From contig JAXMCM010000027.1 of assembly GCA_046349355.1 (NCBI GenBank), forward strand, positions 90,533 through 154,532: DNA of 64,000 bases. The letters are read 5' to 3'. This document shows, piece after piece, positions 27,446-34,710 of this stretch. Below the pieces are notes generated by a model. That model made no database searches. It was not told where the DNA came from and saw only the letters and a list, made by a program, of their open reading frames with translations. Origin of the DNA: CALKJU01 sp046349355. GTDB lineage: Bacteria > Pseudomonadota > Alphaproteobacteria > Geminicoccales > Geminicoccaceae. The number at the start of each line of letters is the position of its first letter. The first letter of the stretch is position 1. The position numbers and the translations under genes are program-made.

Positions 27446-27480
27446 GGCCGCCGGAAGCGGGGTTTCCGCATCCGGCGGCC
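27446..27480 (+). terminator. probable terminator of the BMP/DMT operon
   Basis: Perfect 10-bp inverted arms (27446-27455 and 27471-27480), with a further inner GCGG/CCGC pairing in the 15-base loop. It begins 17 bases after the permease stop. No T-run follows, so termination may be weak or Rho-assisted, or the hairpin may stabilise the 3' end of the mRNA. Confidence 0.55.
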
Positions 27481-27890
27481 GAGGGCCTTCTATTCGATGG
27501 ACCGGCACCGCCGCCGGGGGGATGGTTGCGGTGCGGGTCCCTTCACCAATCGAGGAGAGACAATCGTGGCGGGCTGCTGACCCGCCGGGATCGGGCTACG
27601 GTCCTTCCGCCTTCAGGACATCCATCCTTCGCTGCATCGTTCCGTCTCCGTCATCCGCCGGCTCATGTCCGCCGACGCCGCGGACTCTCGCGCCATATCG
27701 GGGTGCGCGATGTGATGGCCGTCACTGCGGAATGGGCGGAACGGAGGCAGGCGCGGGCGACCGGCGCCAAGGGAATCAACGACCCAGGCGCCAGGCTGGA
27801 CGCCGCGGGATGACCGGGCGCAGACGCATTTGCGCCGCCGCCCGACGGCGCGGTCGCGGAAGCGATCGGCAGGGCCGTAGGATTTTCCAC
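27481..27890. other. 410-base intergenic stretch, no recognised gene
   Basis: Non-coding by appearance: no frame shows a recognisable family. At 27566 a GAGGAGAG-preceded frame of four codons (GTG GCG GGC TGC, stop) overlaps a 6-bp hairpin (27568-27573 with 27581-27586); its meaning is unclear. The remainder leads into a promoter at 27891. The fragment around 27714-27813 is open but not recognisable. Confidence 0.45.
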
Positions 27891-27920
27891 TTGACATTGA
27901 TCCGCTTTTCCTCCTATCTC
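27891..27920 (+). promoter_or_regulatory. sigma-70 type promoter, possibly for a leaderless mRNA
   Basis: A perfect TTGACA (27891-27896), an 18-base spacer and a weak -10 (TATCTC, 27915-27920, within CTATCT). The next gene's ATG is only 7 bases after the -10, where transcription would start, and there is no room for a Shine-Dalgarno site. The AT-rich context contrasts with its surroundings. Confidence 0.5.
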
Positions 27921-27926
27921 TCCCCC

Positions 27927-28724
27927 ATGGCCACCGCCGCCTACATGCGTGCCGCCTCGGCACCCCCGGAGTTCCGCACCCTCCTGCGGCAGCGCGAGCT
28001 CGCCCGCCGGATCGCGTCCGGGGCCTCGGCCAAGGCCGCGGCGGCGCTGGAAGGCTCGGCCGAGACCGTCGTCGAGAAGCTCATGGCCGAGCCCGCCTTC
28101 CAGGGCATGGTCGACGCCTACGAGCGCCTCGCCCAGGAGCCCGACGAGGTCGTCCTGCCGCTGCTGTCGCGCCTGTGCCGCGGCGTCCTCTACCGCCACG
28201 TCGCCGAGCAGCAGGACGCCGCCGTCGCCGCCTGGCTGCTCTACACCGTCGAGCAGGGCCAGAACCCCTTTCGCAGCCTCGCCGAGCGCGTCTGGACCGG
28301 CCTGCGCCGCTCCCTCGGCTGCACCGCCGATCCCGGGTCGCGGCCGACACGCACGAAGCCTGACGACACCTTCGTCGCCCATGTCGACCGGATGATGAGC
28401 CGCATCGGCGGGCGCCTCAGGAAAGCCGTGCACCGCGAGATCGCGGCGCAGGCGCTGGTCGCCCACATCGACGGCAAGCCCCTGCCCGAGAACGCCGTCG
28501 ACGCGGTCATCGCCGTCATCGACCCGCCCAAGGCGCCCAAGCCGCGCCTGCTCTCCGGCCCGATCCCGCCGAAGCTGCCGACCCGCCGCCTGCCGCGCCG
28601 CGTCGCCCGCCGCGACGGCGACGATGAGGCGCTGCAGGCCGCCGTCGACGCCCTCGGCGCCGACGAACGCGAGGTCCTGTTCGGCAGCCGGGCCAGGGCC
28701 GGGCCACGCGACGGGCCGGACTGA
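27927..28724 (+). CDS. hypothetical protein, about 265 aa, helical and basic C-terminus
   Basis: I do not recognise a named family. The protein is soluble, with no signal peptide or membrane segment. The N-terminal half is helical (LLRQRELARRIASGASAKAAAALEGSAETVVEKLMAEPAF) and could include a helix-turn-helix. A middle part has LVAHIDGKPLPENAVDAVIAVIDPPKAPKPR, and the C-terminus is rich in Arg and Pro (RRLPRRVARRDG). The start at 27927 is chosen because homology-like sequence begins there and a promoter sits immediately upstream. It stands alone between the BMP operon and the VOC/YCII genes. A DNA-binding role is only a guess. Confidence 0.6.
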   Translation: MATAAYMRAASAPPEFRTLLRQRELARRIASGASAKAAAALEGSAETVVEKLMAEPAFQGMVDAYERLAQEPDEVVLPLLSRLCRGVLYRHVAEQQDAAVAAWLLYTVEQGQNPFRSLAERVWTGLRRSLGCTADPGSRPTRTKPDDTFVAHVDRMMSRIGGRLRKAVHREIAAQALVAHIDGKPLPENAVDAVIAVIDPPKAPKPRLLSGPIPPKLPTRRLPRRVARRDGDDEALQAAVDALGADEREVLFGSRARAGPRDGPD

Positions 28725-28848
28725 GCGACCTTTTCCCCTCCCCAGCGTCCCGTTTCCTTCCCAGCCGCCGCCACCGCGCCACCCGAGAGGGTCGCGCGGC
28801 GGACGGCGTTGGGGTGGCGGCGAGGCTTCGCCCGGACCGTCGCCGCGT

Positions 28849-29253
28849 TCAGCTTGCCGTGACGATCATCCACGGCACGCCGAAGCGGTCCCGGACCATG
28901 CCGAAGCGGCTGGCGAAGAAGGTCGCGGCCAGCGGCATCTGCACCTGGCCGCCCTCGGCCAGCGCGGCGAAGCGGCGCTCGGCCTCGGCCGGATCGGCGA
29001 CGGTCAGCGCCAGCGAGGTGCCCTGGAAGCTGCCATGCCCCTGGCAGCGGCCGTCGGTGCACATCACCTGGGAGTCGCCGATCTTGAGGGTCGCGTGCAT
29101 CACCTTGTCGGCGGTGCCGGGGGCGACCATCGACGGGTCCGGCGCGTCGCGAAAGCGCATCAGCATGACGACCTCGGCGTCGACGGCGCCGCGATAGTAC
29201 GCGATCGCCTCCTCGCAGCGGCCCTCGAACGACAGGTAGGGGTGGACCTGCAT
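28849..29253 (-). CDS. VOC-family protein, PhnB-like
   Basis: A 134-residue vicinal-oxygen-chelate fold protein of the PhnB type (also annotated as 3-demethylubiquinone methyltransferase-like). It begins MQVHPYLSFEGRCEEAIAYYR and ends FGMVRDRFGVPWMIVT, the two hallmarks of the group. It lies 15 bases after a YCII-family gene in the same orientation, a common pairing in proteobacteria, often with an ECF sigma factor that is absent here. The function of PhnB-like proteins is largely unknown. Confidence 0.88.
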   Translation of the reverse strand: MQVHPYLSFEGRCEEAIAYYRGAVDAEVVMLMRFRDAPDPSMVAPGTADKVMHATLKIGDSQVMCTDGRCQGHGSFQGTSLALTVADPAEAERRFAALAEGGQVQMPLAATFFASRFGMVRDRFGVPWMIVTAS

Positions 29254-29268
29254 CCTCGTGCCTCCGCC

Positions 29269-29685
29269 TCAGTGGCTGCCGCTCATGTCGAGCTCGCGGA
29301 ACCGGTCGAGGGTGTCGCTCTCGCCGAAATCCTCGAGCTCGAACATCCGGCGGACCTCGATGTAGCCCGGCGCGTTGCCGGGGTAGGGATTCGGGAAGCG
29401 GCGCGCCCACTCGACTGCTTCCTCCTTCGAGGCCACCTGGATGATGGTGAAGCCGGCGATCAGCTCCTTGGTCTCGGCGAACGGGCCGTCGATCACCGTG
29501 CGGCGGTCGCCGTCGTACTGCACGCGAAAGCCCTTGGCCGTCGCCTGCAGGCCGTTGCCGTCGAGCAGCACGCCGGCCCTGGCCAGCTCCTCGTGGTAGG
29601 CCGCCATGGCCTGCAGCATCGCCTCCTCCGGCATCACGCCGGCCTCGGAGTCGGCCGTGGCCTTGACGATGATCATGAACCGCAT
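29269..29685 (-). CDS. YCII/DGPF-domain protein
   Basis: About 138 residues with the signature DGPFAETKELIAGF and N-terminal MRFMIIVKA, the YCII-related (DGPF) family. A C-terminal segment VEVRRMFELEDF-like tail is typical of the longer COG3795 members. The start at 29685 coincides with the conserved MRFM. It is upstream of the PhnB-like gene with a short gap, likely one operon. Family members are small ferredoxin-like-fold proteins of unclear catalytic role. Confidence 0.88.
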   Translation of the reverse strand: MRFMIIVKATADSEAGVMPEEAMLQAMAAYHEELARAGVLLDGNGLQATAKGFRVQYDGDRRTVIDGPFAETKELIAGFTIIQVASKEEAVEWARRFPNPYPGNAPGYIEVRRMFELEDFGESDTLDRFRELDMSGSH

Positions 29686-29803
29686 GGGCGTTCTCCTCCC
29701 GGCCGGCCGCCGCGGCCCTGTCCGCGGCTCGCTGCCGGCCCGTCGATGCGACGAACGAGCCGACGCCGCCTCGACAGCGGGAGCAAGATTTTTGTGGCGG
29801 GCG

Positions 29804-29825
29804 CGGTTCCGCCGCGGCGGAACCG
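29804..29825 (-). terminator. 22-base perfect palindrome at the end of the ABC operon
   Basis: CGGTTCCGCCG and its exact complement abut with no spacer, 6 bases beyond the stop codon of the last permease gene. As RNA it would fold into a strong GC hairpin with a small loop. No T-run follows on the minus strand, so it could be a weak terminator, a 3' stabiliser or a protein-binding site. Confidence 0.45.
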
Positions 29826-29831
29826 GCCGGC

Positions 29832-30725
29832 TCAGCCCTTGGTCACACCCTCGGCGAGGCCCTTGAAGAACAGCTTCTGGGCGAAGGTGAAGGCGAGGAT
29901 GCCCGGGGTCACGACGATGACGTAGACCGCGGCGAGGCGCGGCCAGCCCCACTGGCCGAGGCCGCCCTGCGCGCCGGCGAGGACCACCGGCATGGTGCGC
30001 ACGTCCTGGTCGTTGGTCAGCGTGGTGCAGAGCAGGAACTCGCCCCAGGCGGTGACGAAGTTGACGATGAAGATGACGACCAGGCCGTTGCGGACCATCG
30101 GCAGGCCGATCAGCCACAGCGTCTTCCACGGCCCCGCCCCGTCGATCTTGGCGGCCTCCATCATCTCGTGCGGGACGAGCTGGAAGACGCTGCGCATGAT
30201 CAGCACGGAGATGGCGAGGTTGAGCGTGATGTAGGGCAGGATCAGGCCGCTCGTGCTGTTGATCAGGCCGAGGAAGCTCTGGATCTCGTAGATGCTGATC
30301 AGCGAGACGACGCGGATCGGGAAGTAGAGCGAGGCCAGCAGCATCGCCACCAGCCATGGGCCGCCGCGCGGCTTGAGGTGCACCAGCGCGTAGCCGGCGA
30401 GCACGGCGAAGAAGGTCGTCAGCAGCACCGTCGCCGTGGTGACGTAGATGCTGTTGAACAGGTTGACCGGCAGCGTGTCGATCTTCTGGAAGACGTAGAG
30501 GTAGTGGGTGAAGTCGAACTTGCGTGGCCAGAAGTTCGGGCGCATCGCGTCGGGCATCGACTTGACCGACATCATCAGCACCCAGATCAACGGCAGGAAG
30601 ATGATCACCATGAACAGGATGATGATGCCGTGCCGGATCGCGGCGGCGCCGTTGGCCTGCCACCAGCTCCGGCGCAGGTGGGCCGGGACGTCGTCGAACG
30701 CGCGGATGCCCGCTGCCTGTGCCAT
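29832..30725 (-). CDS. CUT1-type sugar ABC transporter permease (MalG-like)
   Basis: A 297-residue permease with six predicted helices after a hydrophilic N-terminus. The EAA loop is MMEAAKIDGAGPWKTLWLIGLP. The C-terminal WPRLAAVYVIVVTPGILAFTFAQKLFFKGL is MalG/UgpE-like. It is the last gene of the second ATPase-less sugar operon and lies 6 bases after the partner permease. A strong palindrome follows the stop. Confidence 0.92.
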   Translation of the reverse strand: MAQAAGIRAFDDVPAHLRRSWWQANGAAAIRHGIIILFMVIIFLPLIWVLMMSVKSMPDAMRPNFWPRKFDFTHYLYVFQKIDTLPVNLFNSIYVTTATVLLTTFFAVLAGYALVHLKPRGGPWLVAMLLASLYFPIRVVSLISIYEIQSFLGLINSTSGLILPYITLNLAISVLIMRSVFQLVPHEMMEAAKIDGAGPWKTLWLIGLPMVRNGLVVIFIVNFVTAWGEFLLCTTLTNDQDVRTMPVVLAGAQGGLGQWGWPRLAAVYVIVVTPGILAFTFAQKLFFKGLAEGVTKG

Positions 30726-30731
30726 GGCCGC

Positions 30732-31655
30732 TCAGCCCTTCCGCCGGAAGATGTAGAGGAGCACGCCGACGACCAGCATCATGAAGACGGCGCCGATCAT
30801 GCCGATCGCCGCGGCGAAGCCCTGCCGCCACAGGCCCAGCTTGAAGGCCTGGTCGTACATGTAGATCGTCCACGTGTACGTCGGCGACTCGCGGTTGAAG
30901 CCGCCGAAGATCAGGTACTCGTCGATCACCGCCATGGCCGAGCCGAAGCGCAGCACCACGAGGATCATCATGATCGGCTGCAGGCCGGGCAGGGTGACGT
31001 GCCAGAAGATCTTCCACTCGTTGGCGCCGTCGAGGCGGGCCGCCTCGGACAGGTCCTTGGGGATGGCGGCGAGCCCGGCGAGGAAGAAGATCGTGTGGTA
31101 GCCCAGCCCCCACCAGACCTCCATGATCGCGATCGAGGGCAGCGTCAGCGAGGTGCCGCCCAGCCACTGCGGCGCGTTCTGGATCGAGAACAGGCCGAAC
31201 ACGTCGATCAGCAGGTAATTGATCGGGCCGACCTGGTAATTGTACATCCACTTCCACAGCACGAAGACCAGCGTGCTGGGGATGACCGCCGGGATCAGCA
31301 GGACCACACGGTAGAAGGTGGCGAGGCGCGGGTTCTCGACCCGGTCGACGAGGATCGCCAGCAACAGCGGGAAGATGATCGTGCCGGGCAGGAACATCAG
31401 GGTGAACAGGAAGGCCCGCCACAGGCTCTTCCACATCAGCGGGTCGTTGAGCGCGACCCGGTAGTTCTCGAGGCCGACCCAGTTGGCCGGCTCGTTGGTC
31501 AGGAACTGGTAGTCGGTGAAGCTGATCCAGACGACGCGCAGGATCGGGTAGATCTGGTAGCCGACGAAGAAGATGACGGTCGGCAGCAGGAACATCCAGA
31601 CATTGAGGCCCTGCCCGAACACGGTTGCCCGGGACGTGAGAGTACCTGCCGCCAT
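30732..31655 (-). CDS. CUT1-type sugar ABC transporter permease (MalF/UgpA-like)
   Basis: A 307-residue permease with six helices. Signatures are VGLENYRVALNDPLMW near the N-terminus and the EAA loop SEAARLDGANEWKIFWHVTLP. The C-terminus GVLLYIFRRKG ends in a short basic tail. A GGAGGCCGGG-type ribosome site precedes the start. It follows the binding-protein gene after an 85-base spacer carrying an 11-bp hairpin. Confidence 0.92.
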   Translation of the reverse strand: MAAGTLTSRATVFGQGLNVWMFLLPTVIFFVGYQIYPILRVVWISFTDYQFLTNEPANWVGLENYRVALNDPLMWKSLWRAFLFTLMFLPGTIIFPLLLAILVDRVENPRLATFYRVVLLIPAVIPSTLVFVLWKWMYNYQVGPINYLLIDVFGLFSIQNAPQWLGGTSLTLPSIAIMEVWWGLGYHTIFFLAGLAAIPKDLSEAARLDGANEWKIFWHVTLPGLQPIMMILVVLRFGSAMAVIDEYLIFGGFNRESPTYTWTIYMYDQAFKLGLWRQGFAAAIGMIGAVFMMLVVGVLLYIFRRKG

Positions 31656-31699
31656 GCGCTTCCCGGCCTCCTGCGCGATTGCCTGTAAGGAGAGAGGGC

Positions 31700-31730
31700 C
31701 GGGCAGGCGGACCGCTGGCCCGCCTGCCCG
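31700..31730 (-). terminator. hairpin between binding-protein and permease genes
   Basis: Perfect 11-bp arms (31700-31710 and 31720-31730) with a 9-base loop, starting 10 bases beyond the stop of the binding-protein gene. No T-run is present. It mirrors the hairpin at 14689-14727 in the first sugar operon and probably sets unequal expression of binding protein and permeases. Confidence 0.6.
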
Positions 31731-31740
31731 ACGGGGCTGA

Positions 31741-33117
31741 TCAGCCGCGCTTCACTTCGGCCTGGACGGCGTCCATGACCTTCTGCATCGCGACCTTGGG
31801 ATCGGACTCCTCGCCCTTGAGGTAGGCCTCCCAGTAGGGCTGGCCGATGACGAACTGCTGCAGGCCGAAGACGTTGTTGGTGATCGCCTTGGCCTTGTCG
31901 AGCTGGCCGCGGACCAGCGCCACCCAGCCCGGCATCCAGTCGGGCTTGTTGGCCTCCCACTCGGCGTAGATCGACTGGTAGGGCGGCAGCTGGCCGGGAT
32001 GCGCCGTCTCGGTGCCGGCGATCGAGTCCTTCCAGATCTGCATGTTGTAGGTCAGCGCCTTGATGTACTCGGCCGCCTTCTCCTTGTTCTTGCCGTACTT
32101 GAACAGGGCGCTGCCGGTGGTCCAGAACACCGTCGAGCCCTCGCCGTTGGCGAACTTGGGCTGCGGGCCGAGCTTCAGCAGGCTGGGGTCGTCCCAGTAC
32201 TGCGCCATGCGCAGCGGCGCGTTGAAGTACTTGGTGTAGTAGCCGACGCGCTGGGCCGCGAAGGCGACCTCGTCCGGGGTGCCGTTGACGCCGCCGTCCG
32301 AAGCGCCCGCCAGCAGCAGGTCGGGGTTGGCGTACTGCATGATCTGCTTCATCAGCTTGAGCGCCTCGATGGCGGGCTCGCTGGTGAAGTCGAACAGGCC
32401 TTCCGGCGTGTAGACGTTGGTGCTCAGGCTGTGCGTCATCGGCGCCAGCGAGCGCCAGCCATGGGCGTCGAAGGTGGCGCCGAACGGGGCCGCCTGCGAC
32501 TCGACGATCGCCTTGGCGTTGGCGAGGTACTCGTCCCAGGTGGTGGGCCCGGTCTCCGGCAGCTTGGCCGTGGCGGCGAGGCCCGAGTGCCAGCCCATGC
32601 CGATGATGTCGAGCAGGAACGGCCAGCCGTAGAGCTTGCCGTTGACGGTGTTCTCGGCGCGGATCGACGGGATCATGTCGTCGATCACTTCCTTGGGGAT
32701 GTAGTTGTCCCAAGGCTCGATGACGTCGGCCTCGATCATCGCCGACATCTCGACGAAGGGCGTCTGGCCGACATAGACGTCCCAGGTGCTCTCCTTGTTC
32801 TTGGCCTCGGCGACGAAGCGCTCGATGCCGAAGCCCTCGACCGGCGCGATCTGCGCGTTGAGGTCGGGGAACTGCTTGTTGACCTCCGGGATGCTCGGGT
32901 GGAGGTCGATGATCCACTGGTAGAAGGTCGGCGTCAGCGGCCGGTCCTGCGCGAACGCGCGGCGCGACGGGTAGGCCGCGGCGGCGCTGACGCCCGCCAT
33001 GCCGAGGCCGGCAAGGAGGCTGTTCTGCACGAACGTACGCCGGTCGATCTCGCCGCGCAGCAGCCGCTGCCGCGACGCTTCCTGCAGGAGAAGCTCACGC
33101 TCCTTGCGCATCACCAT
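31741..33117 (-). CDS. extracellular solute-binding protein, CUT1 family (Tat-exported)
   Basis: A 458-residue binding protein. The signal has a twin-arginine motif (DRRTFVQNSLLAGLGMAG) after a 25-residue N-region, so export via Tat is predicted. The mature protein shows the family-1 features TWDVYVGQTPFVEMS, PTTWDEYLANAKAIVES and KYGKNKEKAAEYIKAL. GGAGGG lies 9 bases upstream of the ATG. It heads a three-gene operon with two permeases but no ATPase. The ligand is probably a sugar or polyol but cannot be specified. Confidence 0.92.
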   Translation of the reverse strand: MVMRKERELLLQEASRQRLLRGEIDRRTFVQNSLLAGLGMAGVSAAAAYPSRRAFAQDRPLTPTFYQWIIDLHPSIPEVNKQFPDLNAQIAPVEGFGIERFVAEAKNKESTWDVYVGQTPFVEMSAMIEADVIEPWDNYIPKEVIDDMIPSIRAENTVNGKLYGWPFLLDIIGMGWHSGLAATAKLPETGPTTWDEYLANAKAIVESQAAPFGATFDAHGWRSLAPMTHSLSTNVYTPEGLFDFTSEPAIEALKLMKQIMQYANPDLLLAGASDGGVNGTPDEVAFAAQRVGYYTKYFNAPLRMAQYWDDPSLLKLGPQPKFANGEGSTVFWTTGSALFKYGKNKEKAAEYIKALTYNMQIWKDSIAGTETAHPGQLPPYQSIYAEWEANKPDWMPGWVALVRGQLDKAKAITNNVFGLQQFVIGQPYWEAYLKGEESDPKVAMQKVMDAVQAEVKRG

Positions 33118-33140
33118 TCGAACCGCCCTCCGGACTCATT

Positions 33141-33166
33141 GTTCGGCGACCTTATCGCCGTTCGGC
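33141..33166. promoter_or_regulatory. candidate operator upstream of the second sugar ABC operon
   Basis: Two exact GTTCGGC repeats 19 bases apart (33141-33147 and 33160-33166) flank a 5-bp dyad (GGCGA at 33145-33149, TCGCC at 33155-33159). The element lies about 25 bases upstream of the binding-protein start. Spacing near two helical turns suggests a dimeric regulator. The LysR encoded next door is one candidate. Confidence 0.4.
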
Positions 33167-33231
33167 CGAGAAACTCTCTCACCCTCTTTTCGTATGCGCA
33201 ACAGAAAGGCGAACAGGGCTGGGCCGCCGTT

Positions 33232-34113
33232 TCACGCGGCCAGCTGGAAGGGCGAGCCGGCCCGGAAGCTGTCCATCATGTGCTGCTCGAGGCGGTCGAT
33301 GAGGCGGCCTTGCGCATGCGGCGAGCGCTGCAGGGTGATGCCGATCTCGGGCAGCGCCGGGAAGCCCTCGGCCTCGGTCAGCATGCGCAGGCCCGGGCGG
33401 ACATTGCTGCGCAGCAGCGCGCTGACCGCGAGGCCGGCATCCAGCGCGGCGTAGATGCCGGCGATGCTGAGCGAGGTGTAGGCGGTGCGCACCGGCCGGC
33501 CGGCCGAGGCCATCCGCTCGGTGGCGTGCCGGCGGAAGCAGCAGCCGGTCGAGAACACCGCCAGCGGCAGCGGCTCCTCCTCGTGGGCGCAGTGCCGCGC
33601 CGAGGTCACCCAGACCAGCGGCTCGCGGTGGACGACGACGCCGCCGTTCTCGCCGTGCCCCTGGGTGACCAGCGCAAGGTCGACGTCGCCCCTGGCGAGC
33701 CGCGTCACCAGCAGGGTCGAATCCTCGCAGACCACCTCGACATGCACCCGCGGGTGGGTGGCGGCGAAGCGGGCCAGGATCTCCGGCAGGAAGGTGCTGG
33801 CATAGTCGTCGGGCGAGCCGACCGTGACGTGGCCGGTCATCACCTGCGCGTCGAAGGCGGCGATCGCCTCGCGGTGCGCGCGCAGGATGCGCCGGGCATG
33901 GTCGAGCAGGATCTCGCCGTGCGGGGTCAGCGACACGGTGCGCGCGTCGCGCTCGAACAGCGCCCGGTCGACCAGCGACTCCAGCCGCTTGATCTGCATG
34001 CTCACCGCCGACTGGGTGCGGCCGACGCGCTTCGCCGCGGCGGTGAAGCTGCCGGTCTCGGCGATGGCGACGAAGCTCTGCAGGAGTTCCGGATCGAGGC
34101 TGGCGGGCTGCAT
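33232..34113 (-). CDS. LysR-family transcriptional regulator
   Basis: About 293 residues. The N-terminal winged helix-turn-helix (SFVAIAETGSFTAAAKRVGRTQSAVSMQIKRLE, residues 13-45, quoted in part as SFTAAAKRVGRTQSAVS) is followed by a periplasmic-binding-like effector domain. I chose 34113 (MQPASLDPEL) because the DNA-binding domain begins within ten residues, as usual. It diverges from a DUF1127 gene, a pairing common in Rhodospirillales-type genomes, and could autoregulate from the dyad at 34131. It could also control the adjacent sugar ABC operon. Confidence 0.92.
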   Translation of the reverse strand: MQPASLDPELLQSFVAIAETGSFTAAAKRVGRTQSAVSMQIKRLESLVDRALFERDARTVSLTPHGEILLDHARRILRAHREAIAAFDAQVMTGHVTVGSPDDYASTFLPEILARFAATHPRVHVEVVCEDSTLLVTRLARGDVDLALVTQGHGENGGVVVHREPLVWVTSARHCAHEEEPLPLAVFSTGCCFRRHATERMASAGRPVRTAYTSLSIAGIYAALDAGLAVSALLRSNVRPGLRMLTEAEGFPALPEIGITLQRSPHAQGRLIDRLEQHMMDSFRAGSPFQLAA

Positions 34114-34130
34114 GGGCGGACGTCCCGATG

Positions 34131-34147
34131 GATCAAGAATGTTGATC
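34131..34147. promoter_or_regulatory. candidate LysR operator (dyad)
   Basis: GATCAA (34131-34136), five bases, then TTGATC (34142-34147) form a perfect dyad 18 bases upstream of the LysR start. Another GATCAA half-site occurs at 34175-34180. Location in the divergent LysR/DUF1127 spacer suggests regulator binding. Confidence 0.4.
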
Positions 34148-34267
34148 CTCACGATAAGATCTATTCGTTGGCGTGATCAAGCGGGAAGCGCAAGGATCGG
34201 GTCGAGACGGAGGCCGGGCAGGCCCATCCTCCGCCTCGTCGACCACAGTCCGGTTGGAGAGATCCCG

Positions 34268-34555
34268 ATGATCGCGACCCTGAACCGCCCCGCCGCCACC
34301 GTCGCCGCGTCCGGCCGCCAGGTCGCCCCGTGGCGCCGCCCGCTGCAGTTCCTGCGCATGGTCCTGCGCACGCTGCACGACCGCCGCGACCTCGCCCAGC
34401 TCAGCGACCACATGCTGCACGACATCGGCCTGACCCGGGCCGACGTCGAGCGCGAGCTGGCCCAGCCGCTGTGGCAGCCGATCGACCATGCCGGGCTCGA
34501 CGCGCAGCGCTGGCGCTCGGCCCGGCAGACGCCGCCGGTGACCCGGCCGCGGTGA
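34268..34555 (+). CDS. DUF1127 (YjiS-like) small protein
   Basis: About 95 residues with the family core LAQLSDHMLHDIGLTRADVERE near residues 46-66 and a basic N-terminal half. DUF1127 proteins are small, often Arg-rich, and abundant in alphaproteobacteria; some affect RNA turnover or phosphate and stress responses. The start at 34268 gives a protein of typical length. It diverges from the LysR gene and is followed by a strong intrinsic terminator, so it is a single-gene transcript. Confidence 0.88.
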   Translation: MIATLNRPAATVAASGRQVAPWRRPLQFLRMVLRTLHDRRDLAQLSDHMLHDIGLTRADVERELAQPLWQPIDHAGLDAQRWRSARQTPPVTRPR

Positions 34556-34562
34556 ACCGCGC

Positions 34563-34606
34563 GCCGCCCGCCCTGCGCGAAGCAGTGGCGGGCGGCGACA
34601 CTTTTC
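34563..34606 (+). terminator. intrinsic terminator of the DUF1127 gene
   Basis: Perfect 10-bp arms (34563-34572 and 34587-34596) with a 14-base loop, followed by CTTTTCC at 34600-34606. This is the clearest Rho-independent terminator in the window. Confidence 0.75.
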
Positions 34607-34710
34607 CTGCCGCGCCCGCTTCCCATATCGGTTATGATGCTGCCGTCAGCCGGGAGTAGGCGATGGACGAGTTATCGACCCCAGCCGGAGCGGGACCCGC
34701 GTACGACGCG

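Noticed and set aside
31999..34176. A 725-residue plus-strand open frame across the binding protein and LysR genes
   Set aside because: Both minus-strand genes have clear motifs and ribosome sites; the plus frame spans an intergenic promoter region and shows none.
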